Shown: positions 32,940 to 41,617 of the stretch, piece after piece | Position numbering within the stretch: position 1 is the first letter of the stretch | How the letters are laid out: each line of letters begins with the position of its first letter | NCBI GenBank assembly: GCA_016213335.1 | Contig: JACRAQ010000121.1 | Span: 1-45,723, forward strand | Direction of reading: 5' to 3' | DNA length: 45,723 bases | Source: Nitrosomonadales bacterium | GTDB taxonomy: Bacteria; Pseudomonadota; Gammaproteobacteria; Burkholderiales; Gallionellaceae | Position numbers and translations under genes: made by a program | Notes under the pieces: model-generated | The model's database searches: none | Seen by the model: the letters and a program-made list of their open reading frames with translations, nothing else | Told to the model about the DNA's origin: nothing

Positions 32940-34361
32940 TCAATCGCGCGTGACGCGCAATAACTCTTCCAGTGAGGTCACCCCGGAAACCACCAGCCGC
33001 TCGCCGTCCTGGCGCAGCCCGTGCATGCCTTGCCGCACGGCGTATTCGCGCAGCGATTGCTCCGCCGCCCGGTCGTGGATCAAGCGGCGCAGGCCGTCAT
33101 CCACCCGCATCAGCTCGTATATCCCGGTACGCCGCCGGTAGCCGGTATGGCCGCAGGCGGCGCACCCCGCCGGGCGGTACAGCAGCGGTGGGCGTGCCCC
33201 GCTTTCCAGCATGGCCAATTCGCTTGCATCCGGCGCATAGCCCTCGCGGCAGTCGGTGCACAGGCAGCGTACCAGCCGCTGTGCCAGCACGCCGAGCAGG
33301 CTCGATGACAGCAGGAACGGCTCTACCCCCATGTCGGCAAGCCGCGTCACGGAGCTCGCGGTATCGTTGGTATGCAGGGTAGCCAGTACCAGGTGCCCGG
33401 TCAGGCTGGCCTGCACCGCGATCTGCGCGGTTTCCAGATCGCGGATTTCGCCGACCATGATGACATCGGGATCCTGCCGCAAAATTGCCCGCAACGCGCG
33501 CGCGAAACTCATTTCGATGCGCGGGTTCACCTGGGTCTGGCCGATGCCGTCCAGATCGTATTCGATCGGGTCTTCCACCGTCATGACGTTGGTCACGCTC
33601 GCGTCAATGCGCGACAGCGCGGCATACAGCGTGGTGGTCTTGCCGGAACCGGTCGGGCCGGTGACCAGCACGATGCCGTGCGGCTGGCGTACCAGCGCAT
33701 CCACTGCGGACAGCGTCGCCTCATCCATCCCCAGGCGCGCAAGGTCGAGCCGCCCCGCGTCCTTGTCGAGCAGCCGCAGCACCACGCGCTCGCCATGCCC
33801 GGTCGGCAAGGTGGAAACCCGCACATCCACGGGGCGCCCAGCCAGCCGCAGCGTGATGCGGCCATCCTGCGGCAGGCGTTTTTCCGCGATGTCCAGCTCC
33901 GCCATGATCTTGATGCGCGACACCATCGCCGCATGCAGGGCGCGATGCGGCTCGATCACATCCTTGAGTGTGCCATCCACGCGAAAGCGCACCACGGAGC
34001 GCGTTTCAAACGGCTCGACGTGAATGTCGGAGGCGTGCTCGCGCACCGCCTGCGTCAGCAACGCGTTGATCATGCGGATTACCGGCGCATCGTTTTCCGC
34101 ATCCAGCAAATCCTCGGCCTGCGGCAGATCGTGGACCAGCTGCGACAAGTCCATGTCCTGCTCGACATCGCCGACCATTGCCGCCGCCGAGCCGTCCGCC
34201 TGCGCGTAAGCCAGCGCCAGTGCCCGGTCAAACTCGTCCGGCGGCAGCAGCATGGCGTGCAGCGGCACCCCCAGCACGCGCCGCACTTCGGCCAGCGCTT
34301 CCGGCGCCGCCCCCTCGCGCACCTGCACTTCGGCGCACTCTGCCGCGCATTTGACCAGCAA
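32940..34361 (-). CDS. gspE: Type II secretion ATPase GspE
   Basis: GspE is the cytoplasmic ATPase that drives T2SS pseudopilus assembly. The part from the TTG at 34361 is 473 aa: N-terminal T2SSE domain, then Walker A GPTGSGKTTTLYAAL, the aspartate box DPIEYDLDGIGQTQVNP, Walker B DPDVIMVGEIRDLETA, HTNDTASSVTRL, and a zinc ribbon with CTDC and CAACGHTGYRRRTGIYEL. Conserved family residues (KIPYSFAKAKGI) continue in frame upstream to about 34451, immediately after the gspD stop, but that stretch contains no ATG, GTG or TTG. The start is therefore uncertain: TTG 34361 is the first standard codon, while CTG 34451 or ATT 34394 would restore the N-terminus. It lies in the gspC-D-E operon. Confidence 0.9.
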   Translation of the reverse strand: MLVKCAAECAEVQVREGAAPEALAEVRRVLGVPLHAMLLPPDEFDRALALAYAQADGSAAAMVGDVEQDMDLSQLVHDLPQAEDLLDAENDAPVIRMINALLTQAVREHASDIHVEPFETRSVVRFRVDGTLKDVIEPHRALHAAMVSRIKIMAELDIAEKRLPQDGRITLRLAGRPVDVRVSTLPTGHGERVVLRLLDKDAGRLDLARLGMDEATLSAVDALVRQPHGIVLVTGPTGSGKTTTLYAALSRIDASVTNVMTVEDPIEYDLDGIGQTQVNPRIEMSFARALRAILRQDPDVIMVGEIRDLETAQIAVQASLTGHLVLATLHTNDTASSVTRLADMGVEPFLLSSSLLGVLAQRLVRCLCTDCREGYAPDASELAMLESGARPPLLYRPAGCAACGHTGYRRRTGIYELMRVDDGLRRLIHDRAAEQSLREYAVRQGMHGLRQDGERLVVSGVTSLEELLRVTRD

Positions 34362-34454
34362 TATGCCCTTCGCCTTGGCGAAGGAATAGGGAATTTTTCT
34401 GGAAACCTGCCGTTCGGGCGGGGAAGCAGCGCGCTGATCCTTGACGGGCAGGCC

Positions 34455-36524
34455 TCAGCGGCTATCCGTCGGGGGCGGGAGGGCGGAAGGCAGGGGGAGC
34501 TCCTCTTTGCCGGAAGGTGATGGCAGCGACAACTCCTGCTTCAAGGTAAGCTCGGGAAGCTCTGGCGCGGGCATGTCCGGCAGCAGGGCACGCGCTGGAA
34601 GCTGGCTGTTCTTCTGCTCGCCGCGCAAATACTCGTAGCGATCCTGGGTCAAGCCGTTGGAATCCGCAGCTGCGCGCAGCACGTAGGGACGGATGAACAC
34701 CATCAGGTTGGTCTTGGTGTGCCGCCGCGTTTCGTGCCGGAACAGGTTGCCCAGCACCGGAATATCGCCCAGCAGCGGCACCTTGTCTTCACCGTTGCTG
34801 ACCGAGTCCTGGATCAGGCCGCCCAGCACGATGATCTGCCCTTCGTCCGCCAGCACGCTGGATTCCAGCGAACGCTTGTTGGTGACCACCCCGGCGGCGT
34901 TGTTGATGGTCTTGTCCTGCACGCTGGAGACCTCCTGGTAGATTTGCAGCTTCACCGTCCCGCCTTCCGAAATCTGCGGCTTGATGCGCAGGGTCAGCCC
35001 CACGTCCTTGCGCTCGATGGTCTGGAACGGTGTCGCGGTGGCGGCATTCCCGGTCTGCGCGTAACTCCCGGTGATGAACGGCACATTCTGGCCGATGATG
35101 ATTTTCGCCTCTTCGTTATCCAGCGTAAGCAAGTTGGGGGTGGAAAGGATGTTCGCGTTGGCGTCGTTTTCCAGGGCGCGCGCCAGCACCCCCAGGTTGT
35201 TCCCGCGCAAAATGCCGATGTTCAGGCCGTTGCCGATGACCGGCGCGCCCTTGGCGATGCTGCCGGCGACACTGAGGATGTTGGCTCCTTCGCCGCCGAA
35301 ATTTGTCCCGCCGCCCACCTGTGTCCCGGTCGTGCCGCCCAGGCTCTGCCACTGCACCCCGAACTCCGCCGCCTTGTCCGCCGTCACTTCCACGATCAGC
35401 GCTTCAACGAACACCTGCGCGCGGCGCACGTCGAGCTTTTCCACCACCGCGCGCAAGTTGTTGTAAATTGCATCCGGCGCGGTGATGATGAGCGCGTTCG
35501 ATGCGGCATCGGCCTGGATCATGCCGCCCCCTGACGGTGTGGCAGATTGGGCACCGCTGCCTTGGGCGGCGGTCGCGGCCCCAGCGGAAGCGTCCCCGGA
35601 CATCACGGCACGCAGGGTTTGCGCCACCTTTACCGCTTCGGCGTTCTTCAGGTACACCACATGGATGTTTCCCGGCACGCCGGTATCGGTGTCAAGCTTC
35701 TCCGCCAGGTCGCGCACGCGCGCGATCCGCGCCGGATTGTCGGTGCGCAGCAGCAGGCTGTTGGTGCGCGCATCCGCCGCCAGCGCGAAACGCTGGCTCG
35801 CGTCCCCGCCGCCGCCTGCCGCCGCATCCTGCAACAGGCGGTTGATGGTCTGCGCCACATCCACGGCGGAAGCCCGCTTGAGCGGAATCACGGCAGGCGC
35901 TTCCGTACCCGGCTGATCTATGGACTCCACGATCTGCTCGATGCGCTTCAGGTTGCTCGCGTAATCCGTCACCACCAGCGTGTTGCTGTTGGGGTAAGCG
36001 ACGACGATGTTATTCGGCGCAATCAGCGGGCGCAGGATCGGCACCAGCTGCGCCGCCGACTCGTATTTCAGAACGTACACCCGCGTCACCAGCCGGTCAC
36101 CCGCGCCGCGCGCACCGGCTCCCGCACCTGCATGCAGCTTGGCGTCCGCCTCGGGCATCAGTTTGGTCACCCCGCCCGATTCCACCGAAGCAAAGCCCTG
36201 CAAGCGCAACGCCGAAAGCAGGATGTCGTAGGCCAGCGAGGCGGAGACAGGTGTGGACGAAATGATATTGATGGTGCCCTTCACCCGCGGATCAACCAGG
36301 AAATTACGGCCAGTGATATGCGACACCGCCTTGACCACCTCCTCAATGTCCGCATTCACGAAATTGAGCGACACCTTCTCATCCTGCGCGCTCGTGGCGG
36401 CGGCAGGCGCAAGCAGCGCAACGCAGATCAGCACCCGCGCCACCCGCTCCAGAAAACATCGAACACACCTCTCATGGTTCAGGGAGGCCTGGCCCGGTGT
36501 TTCCTTCACAAACTGACCCGTCAT
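34455..36524 (-). CDS. gspD: Type II secretion outer-membrane secretin GspD
   Basis: GspD forms the outer-membrane channel of the T2SS (689 aa). A signal peptide lies around residues 28-47 (ICVALLAPAAATSAQ), and a TonB-like N0 domain follows (VSLNFVNADIEEVVKAVSHITG). N1-N3 repeats cover about residues 145-400 (VYVLKYESAAQLVPILRPL; VIPLKRASAVDVAQTINRLL; VVYLKNAEAVKVAQTLRAV). The secretin core (about 410-640) contains the VPLLGDIPVLGNLFR signature and LMVFIRPYVL. The C-terminal 60 residues are Pro/Glu/Leu-rich, like pilotin-binding S-domains. The stop TGA is in frame with gspE and nothing separates them. The ATG is at 36524. Confidence 0.95.
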   Translation of the reverse strand: MTGQFVKETPGQASLNHERCVRCFLERVARVLICVALLAPAAATSAQDEKVSLNFVNADIEEVVKAVSHITGRNFLVDPRVKGTINIISSTPVSASLAYDILLSALRLQGFASVESGGVTKLMPEADAKLHAGAGAGARGAGDRLVTRVYVLKYESAAQLVPILRPLIAPNNIVVAYPNSNTLVVTDYASNLKRIEQIVESIDQPGTEAPAVIPLKRASAVDVAQTINRLLQDAAAGGGGDASQRFALAADARTNSLLLRTDNPARIARVRDLAEKLDTDTGVPGNIHVVYLKNAEAVKVAQTLRAVMSGDASAGAATAAQGSGAQSATPSGGGMIQADAASNALIITAPDAIYNNLRAVVEKLDVRRAQVFVEALIVEVTADKAAEFGVQWQSLGGTTGTQVGGGTNFGGEGANILSVAGSIAKGAPVIGNGLNIGILRGNNLGVLARALENDANANILSTPNLLTLDNEEAKIIIGQNVPFITGSYAQTGNAATATPFQTIERKDVGLTLRIKPQISEGGTVKLQIYQEVSSVQDKTINNAAGVVTNKRSLESSVLADEGQIIVLGGLIQDSVSNGEDKVPLLGDIPVLGNLFRHETRRHTKTNLMVFIRPYVLRAAADSNGLTQDRYEYLRGEQKNSQLPARALLPDMPAPELPELTLKQELSLPSPSGKEELPLPSALPPPTDSR

Positions 36525-36571
36525 GGGAAATCGCCCGTTAATTTATTGTTCGCCAACAGCTGCTCGTGCGC

Positions 36572-37030
36572 TCATTTGCGCTTTTCTTCCAGATTCACCC
36601 GCTGACGCACCCCGGACCGCTCCAGCAGCACGTGATCCGGGTGAACTTCCACCAGCCTGACACCGGGGGCCACGCTCTCGCCTGCCGCCACGCCTACTTG
36701 CCGCTTATCGTCCAGCTTCAATACCGCAAAGCCGGATCGCCCGGCTGTTCCGGCAAATACTCCCACCAGGCGCACATCCGGCCATGCCGCCGCTTCCACC
36801 GCAGAAGCCGCAGCGGTCGCCACGCCAAACAATTCTCCGGCCTCCGCCACAGTGCCGTGCTCTGGCGCTAGCGCAATAGCAGTCGCGCGCGGTGCAAACA
36901 AAACCCAGGCCCATTTCGCCAGCAGCACGCCCAGCACCAGCGCGCCCAAACCATACCAGGCCACGGCGCGCCACGGCCCGCTTTCTCCCGCTTCTGTGTC
37001 CATTATCCCTGTCGAGCCGCGCAACCCCAT
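36572..37030 (-). CDS. gspC: Type II secretion inner-membrane protein GspC
   Basis: GspC connects the inner-membrane platform to the GspD secretin. It is 152 aa: a short cytoplasmic N-terminus, a membrane helix (AVAWYGLGALVLGVLLAKW, about residues 24-42) and a periplasmic HR domain (FGVATAAASAV, VRLVGVFAGTAGRSGFAVL, then VGVAAGESVAPGVRLVEVHP). It ends soon after the HR domain without a PDZ domain. The start is the ATG at 37030, which follows a GGGGG stretch and a -10 box at 37055-37060; a GTG at 37063 lies at that promoter and is unlikely. It is the first gene of gspC-D-E. Confidence 0.87.
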   Translation of the reverse strand: MGLRGSTGIMDTEAGESGPWRAVAWYGLGALVLGVLLAKWAWVLFAPRATAIALAPEHGTVAEAGELFGVATAAASAVEAAAWPDVRLVGVFAGTAGRSGFAVLKLDDKRQVGVAAGESVAPGVRLVEVHPDHVLLERSGVRQRVNLEEKRK

Positions 37031-37054
37031 GATGCCCCCGCTTCGTTGTTTCAC

Positions 37055-37084
37055 AGTATACACACCCGTGCCTCACGCGGTCAG
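37055..37084 (-). promoter_or_regulatory. Candidate promoter of gspC-D-E
   Basis: On the minus strand, TATACT (37055-37060) is preceded by CTGACC (37079-37084; 4 of 6 to the -35 consensus) with an 18-bp spacer. It sits just upstream of the gspC ATG at 37030, in the gap between the two divergent gsp operons. Confidence 0.4.
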
Positions 37085-37245
37085 CCCCCGGCTCCGCGTG
37101 AAGCAGAGAAAGCCGGCCACCCGCCTTGAGCGGCTAGCGGAACCGCAGCGCATGCATTCCGTTTCAACCATTGCCGTGATAACCTTTGCCTTGCTACGGC
37201 AATGCTGCTGCGCCCCACCCTCCGACACTTGATTATCCAAACCAA

Positions 37246-37686
37246 ATGAAACCAAAAATCCGGCTTTCTCACGCACGTGGTTTTACCCTGATCGAGGTGA
37301 TGGTGGTGATCGTCATCCTCGGCATTCTCGCCGCACTGGTCGTGCCCAGGGTGATGAGCCGCCCCGATGAGGCGCGCATCGTTGCGGCAAAGCAGGACAT
37401 CGCTTCCATCGCGCAGGCGCTGAAGCTCTACAGGCTGGATAACCTGCGCTACCCCACCACCGAGCAGGGCTTGGGGGCGCTGTTCAGGAAACCCTCCCTG
37501 CCGCCGGAGCCGCCGAACTGGAAAGGCAACGGCTATCTGGAGCGCCTGCCCAAAGACCCGTGGAACAATCCCTACCAGTACCTGCAACCCGGCCTGCACG
37601 GCGAATTTGACCTGTCGAGCCTGGGCGCGGATGGCGCCCCCGGCGGCGAAGGCAACGATGCGGACATCGGCTCGTGGGATCTCTAA
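37246..37686 (+). CDS. gspG: Type II secretion major pseudopilin GspG
   Basis: The major pseudopilin (146 aa). The prepilin signal is ARGFTLIEVMVVIVILGILA, with cleavage before Phe and Glu5 conserved. A hydrophobic helix and a C-terminal globular domain with calcium-site segments (YPTTEQGLGAL, PKDPWNNPYQY, SLGADGAPGGEGNDADIGSW) follow. The ATG at 37246 gives a short basic leader. It is the first gene of the rightward operon, divergent from gspC. Confidence 0.95.
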   Translation: MKPKIRLSHARGFTLIEVMVVIVILGILAALVVPRVMSRPDEARIVAAKQDIASIAQALKLYRLDNLRYPTTEQGLGALFRKPSLPPEPPNWKGNGYLERLPKDPWNNPYQYLQPGLHGEFDLSSLGADGAPGGEGNDADIGSWDL

Positions 37687-38192
37687 CGCATCGCCAGGAG
37701 AAACCTGCTTCTCCCCTCTCCCGGCGCGGCTTCACCCTCATCGAGCTGCTGGTCGTGCTGGTGGTAATGAGCGTCGCGCTGGGCATGGCGGTAGTGCAGC
37801 TGATGCCGGACCGCCGCGCTGTCTTGCGCGATGAAGCGCAACGTCTCGCCCTGCTGCTGGAAAACGCCGGCATGGAGGCGCGCACCAGCGGCAACCCTCT
37901 GGCATGGTCTTTTGAAACGAACAGTTACCGTTTCTGGAAAAAAAACCGCTACGGAGATTGGGTGAGCATGGAGGATGACGCGATGTTCCGCCCGCGCACC
38001 TTGCCGGATGGCATGGCCATTGCGGAGGCCAGCGTGGAAGCTCAGCCGCTGAAAACCGGCGAGCGGATGTCGCTGGGCGCGGCTACGTATACCCCGTCCT
38101 TCCTGCTTCGCCTGAACAGCGGCCCGGTTGCCGCGCGCATCGCGGGCGGCAGCACTGGCGCGGTATCCGTGAAACTGGACGGCGGAAACTGA
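37674..38192 (+). CDS. gspH: Type II secretion minor pseudopilin GspH
   Basis: A 172-aa minor pseudopilin: leader ending SRRG, mature FTLIELLVVLVVMSVALGMA with Glu5, then a GspH/FimT-like domain. Initiation is at GTG 37674, which overlaps the gspG end by 13 bp. It overlaps gspI by one base (TGATG). Confidence 0.9.
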   Translation: MGSLTHRQEKPASPLSRRGFTLIELLVVLVVMSVALGMAVVQLMPDRRAVLRDEAQRLALLLENAGMEARTSGNPLAWSFETNSYRFWKKNRYGDWVSMEDDAMFRPRTLPDGMAIAEASVEAQPLKTGERMSLGAATYTPSFLLRLNSGPVAARIAGGSTGAVSVKLDGGN

Positions 38193-38584
38193 TGCCCGGG
38201 AAGCCTTCGACCGCCATCCCGCGCGGCTTCACCCTGCTGGAAACCCTGGTAGCGCTGGCGATTCTCGCCATCGCGCTGGCCGCGATATTGCGCGTCGCGG
38301 GAGCGGAAACCCGCCACACCGAAGAACTGCGGCTGCGCCTGCTAGCCGACTGGGTGGCGCAAAACCGCCTGGCGCTGCACGCTGCGCGCGGCGACTGGAT
38401 TTCCCTCGGGCTCCAGGATGGCGAGGAAACCCAGGCCGGCATCCGCCTGCTGTGGCGGGAAGAAATCAGCGCCACGCCCAACCCGGCGTTCCGCCGCATC
38501 GAAGTGAGCGTGTTTGCGCCGGATGAGCCGCAACACGCGCTGCGCAAGCTGACCGGGTTTCTCGTCGAACAGCGCCGCAAATGA
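38192..38584 (+). CDS. gspI: Type II secretion minor pseudopilin GspI
   Basis: A 130-aa minor pseudopilin with leader IPRG and mature FTLLETLVALAILAIALAAI (Glu5), followed by the short GspI globular domain (ADWVAQNRLAL, RRIEVSVFAPDE). It forms the pseudopilus tip with GspJ and GspK. The ATG at 38192 shares a base with the gspH stop; it overlaps gspJ by 4 bp (ATGA). Confidence 0.93.
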   Translation: MPGKPSTAIPRGFTLLETLVALAILAIALAAILRVAGAETRHTEELRLRLLADWVAQNRLALHAARGDWISLGLQDGEETQAGIRLLWREEISATPNPAFRRIEVSVFAPDEPQHALRKLTGFLVEQRRK

Positions 38585-39183
38585 CCACCCGCCGCTGCCG
38601 TGGCTTCACCCTGATCGAATTGCTGGTGGCGCTGGTGATTCTCGCGCTGCTGTCGCTGGCGGGGTATCGCGGGCTGGACGCGGTGTTGCAAACGCGTGAG
38701 CGCATCGCCCTGGAAGCCGGCAAATGGCAGCACCTCGCCGCCTTCTTCGCGCGGCTGGAACAGGATGTGACGCAAGCGATACACCGCCCGGTGCGCGACC
38801 AGGGCGGGCTGATGCAACCGGAGTGGATCGGCCGCAGCGTGGTGGCGGCGGAAGACGAGGCGCATCTGACGCTCACCCGCGCCGGCACGCCGGATCAGGG
38901 GGAAGCGCAGCGCGCGCCCCAGCGCATCGGCTACCGGCTGGAGCGGGATACCCTCCTGCTGCTGCGCTGGCCTTTCCCGGATCAGGCGCCGCGCACCGTA
39001 GCGGCGCGCTACCCGTTGCTGGAAGGAGTGCGCGAGTTCCGTCTGCGCCATCTCGACGCCAGCGGAAACTGGCTGCCCCACTGGCCGCTGGCAGGGCAGT
39101 CCGGCTCCTTGCCAGTGGCGCTGGAAGTGGCAGTGACGCTGGCCAGCGGGGAAAAAATCATCCGGGTGTTCGCGCTGCAATGA
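38581..39183 (+). CDS. gspJ: Type II secretion minor pseudopilin GspJ
   Basis: A 200-aa minor pseudopilin: RRCRG leader, mature FTLIELLVALVILALLSLAG (Glu5), then the GspJ domain (LAAFFARLEQDVTQAIHRPV, DTLLLLRWPFPD, REFRLRHLD). Together with GspI and GspK it caps the pseudopilus. Its stop overlaps a possible in-frame gspK start (ATGA at 39180). Confidence 0.93.
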   Translation: MTTRRCRGFTLIELLVALVILALLSLAGYRGLDAVLQTRERIALEAGKWQHLAAFFARLEQDVTQAIHRPVRDQGGLMQPEWIGRSVVAAEDEAHLTLTRAGTPDQGEAQRAPQRIGYRLERDTLLLLRWPFPDQAPRTVAARYPLLEGVREFRLRHLDASGNWLPHWPLAGQSGSLPVALEVAVTLASGEKIIRVFALQ

Positions 39184-39302
39184 ACAGGAATAATCCTTTG
39201 GGAGAAAATTCCCCCAAGCCCGCTCAAACCTCCGGCTCTCATGCAGGAAGCCGGCCCGGCGCTCCCGCTGCCAAGGGGCGGATAGAGCAGGATTGCAGGC
39301 TG

Positions 39303-40232
39303 ATGGACATCCGGATGAAATCCACCGGCCAAAGCGGAGTGGCGCTGGTTCTGGTGATGCTGATCGTCGCCCTTGCCACCACGCTCGCCGCCTTCATGGT
39401 CACCCGGCAGAACTTGTGGCTGCGCCAGATAGAAAGCCAGTTTGACCGCGCGCAGGCGCGGCGTGTCGGCGTCGCCGCGATTGACTGGGCGCGCGCCGTG
39501 CTGGCCGACGACATCCGTGCGGGCAATACCGACCACGAAGGAGAGATGTGGGCGATGCGCCTGCCCGCCATGCCGGTGGAAAGCGGCGAAGTCGCAGGCA
39601 CAATTGAAGACCGGCAGGGCTTGTTCAACCTGAACAATCTGGTGCGCAACGGCGCCGTCAGCACGCCCGATATGGCACAATTCCGGCGCTTGCTCGAAAT
39701 GCTGGGCCTGCCCGGCGACCTGGCAACCGCCTTGGCCGACTGGATGGACGCGGATAGCGAAACGCAATACCCGGGCGGCGCGGAAGATTTATATTACCTT
39801 GCCCAGGCGCGCCCTTACCGGACAGCCAACCGCCCGCTGACGGAACTGGGAGAACTGGCACTGGTAAAAGGGTTCGATAGCCGTTCGGTTGAAAGCTTGC
39901 GCTCTTACGTTACCGTTCTGCCGGTGCCGGGGCCGATCAACGTTAATTTCGCCCCGGCAGAAGTGCTGGCCGCAGTGGCACAAAACATGACGCTGGCCGA
40001 TGCGCGCTTGCTGGTTCAGCAACGCGGTGGCCGCCCGTTCAAGGATGTGGCGGATTTCCGGCAACGCCTGCCGCATGGAGGAATAGAAATGGCGGATGGA
40101 AATATTTCGGTCAGCAGCCAGTTTTTTCTGGTAACCGGCCGCGCCAGCATAGGCGGCGCGCAGGTTTACACCCAAGCCTTGCTGCAGCGCTCGGGCGGCT
40201 GGCCCGCCGTGGTGTGGCAAAATATACAATGA
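39303..40232 (+). CDS. gspK: Type II secretion minor pseudopilin GspK
   Basis: A 309-aa minor pseudopilin, the largest of the tip proteins. The leader is MDIRMKSTGQSG, the mature helix VALVLVMLIVALATTLAA, then the GspK alpha-helical domain (QGLFNLNNLV, LADWMDADSETQYPGGAEDLYY, the NVNFAPAEVLAAV helix-hairpin-helix part and a final SSQFFLVTGRASIGG strand). GspK lacks Glu5, as here. I chose the ATG at 39303 because it gives a normal short leader. The frame is open back to ATG 39180, which would add 41 residues and overlap gspJ, but that leader would be unusually long. Confidence 0.9.
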   Translation: MDIRMKSTGQSGVALVLVMLIVALATTLAAFMVTRQNLWLRQIESQFDRAQARRVGVAAIDWARAVLADDIRAGNTDHEGEMWAMRLPAMPVESGEVAGTIEDRQGLFNLNNLVRNGAVSTPDMAQFRRLLEMLGLPGDLATALADWMDADSETQYPGGAEDLYYLAQARPYRTANRPLTELGELALVKGFDSRSVESLRSYVTVLPVPGPINVNFAPAEVLAAVAQNMTLADARLLVQQRGGRPFKDVADFRQRLPHGGIEMADGNISVSSQFFLVTGRASIGGAQVYTQALLQRSGGWPAVVWQNIQ

Positions 40233-40241
40233 GCCTATTTA

Positions 40242-40362
40242 GCCACGGATTAACACGGATGTTCACGGATTGCCGGGTGCCTGAACGGCATTCGTCACCC
40301 ACATCGGGCGGCTGTAGCTCATGTTTTACCGGTGTTTTCCATGTATCTCCGTGGCCGTGAGC
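40242..40362. repeat. GCCACGGAT-type dispersed repeat between gspK and gspL
   Basis: agccacggattaacacggat and onward is periodic in ACGGAT, and the far end (tatctccgtggccgtgagc, about 40341-40360) is its approximate complement, giving an imperfect long palindrome of about 120 bp. It interrupts the otherwise overlapping gsp genes. Confidence 0.6.
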
Positions 40363-40372
40363 AGCCTTTAAG

Positions 40373-41617
40373 ATGAACACCCTGCGCATTTACTTTTCCG
40401 GCCAATGGCGTGATTCCGCATCGCCCTGCCCCTGGGCATTATGCGACGAGACCGGTGCAGTGCTGCAATCCGGCAACGACCCGCTTGCCGCCTTGCCCAA
40501 AGGCGGAGAATGCATTGCCCTCGCCGCCCCGGATCGCGTGCTATGCGCCGCCGCCAGGCTGCCGCCCGGCTCCCGCCGCCGCTGGCAAACGGTACTGCCG
40601 TTCGTGGCGGAAGAACATGCGCTGGGCGACCCGGAAGATAATCACGCGGTCCCGGGGCCCGCGCTGGCGGACGGCCGCACGCTGCTCGCCATCGTGGACA
40701 AGGCGTGGCTCGGGCGCATCGTCGGGGCGTGCCGCGCGGCAAAACTGCCTTTGCGCCGCCTGGTTCCGGAAACCTTCCTGCCCCCCTGTACGCCGGAAAC
40801 GTGGGTGCTGGTCTGGGATGGCTCCAGCGGCTTCCTGCACGTGGGCAGCGCGGGCGGGCTGGCGCTCGATAGCAGCAGCGCGCGCGAGCCGCCGCTCGGC
40901 CTGCGCCTGCACCTGGACGCCGCCCGGAAAAATTCGCCATCCTCCGCGCCCAGAAAAATCGAGCTGCGATTCCCGCAGCAGGTCCCGGAAGCGCAGCGCG
41001 TCCTGCCGCAGTGGGACGATCTGCCCGTTACCCTGGCTGCCGGACTGGCGTGGGACTGGCGGCGCGCCCCCATCCCGGCAGACGCGCCGAACCTGCTGTG
41101 GGGTGAATTTGCGCCCCGCTTCCGGATCGGCGAGCAGTGGCCGAAATGGCGCCCGCTCGCCCTGATCCTGCTGGCCGCATGCAGCGTCGAAGTCGTTGGC
41201 GCCAACGCCGAATGGGCGCTGCTCGCCGGCGAAAGGAAGGCTCTGGCACGCGAAATGGAGCGCAGCTTCCGCGCCTCCTTCGGCGACGCCGCAACGCTGG
41301 TCAACCCCCCCTTGCAGATGCGGCGTAACCTCGCGGGTTTGCGTCACGCAGCGGGGGTGCCGGACGATGGCGATTTCCTGCCACTGCTCGATGCGGCCGC
41401 CCTCCCGCTGGCTGCGCTGCCCGCAGGCAGCGTGCGCGCGCTGCACTATGATGCGGGCAGGCTCGACGTGGACATTATGCTGGCCCGCAACGAAGACTTT
41501 CGCGGGCTGCAGCAGCGGCTGCTGGACCGCGGGCTCGGCGTGCGCAGCGGAGACATCCGCGCAGCCGGAAGCGGGGCGCAAGCGCGTTTGACGTTGTTTG
41601 CAGGAAGCGAGCGATGA
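40373..41617 (+). CDS. gspL: Type II secretion protein GspL
   Basis: An inner-membrane protein (414 aa) that anchors GspE. The N-terminal cytoplasmic part is actin-like (LRIYFSGQWRDS, RRRWQTVLPFVAEEHALGDP, TWVLVWDGSSGFLHVG). A membrane helix is at about residue 265 (PLALILLAACSVEVVG), followed by a periplasmic ferredoxin-like domain ending LFAGSER. It starts at 40373, after the repeat that separates it from gspK, and overlaps gspM by 4 bp (ATGA). Confidence 0.92.
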   Translation: MNTLRIYFSGQWRDSASPCPWALCDETGAVLQSGNDPLAALPKGGECIALAAPDRVLCAAARLPPGSRRRWQTVLPFVAEEHALGDPEDNHAVPGPALADGRTLLAIVDKAWLGRIVGACRAAKLPLRRLVPETFLPPCTPETWVLVWDGSSGFLHVGSAGGLALDSSSAREPPLGLRLHLDAARKNSPSSAPRKIELRFPQQVPEAQRVLPQWDDLPVTLAAGLAWDWRRAPIPADAPNLLWGEFAPRFRIGEQWPKWRPLALILLAACSVEVVGANAEWALLAGERKALAREMERSFRASFGDAATLVNPPLQMRRNLAGLRHAAGVPDDGDFLPLLDAAALPLAALPAGSVRALHYDAGRLDVDIMLARNEDFRGLQQRLLDRGLGVRSGDIRAAGSGAQARLTLFAGSER

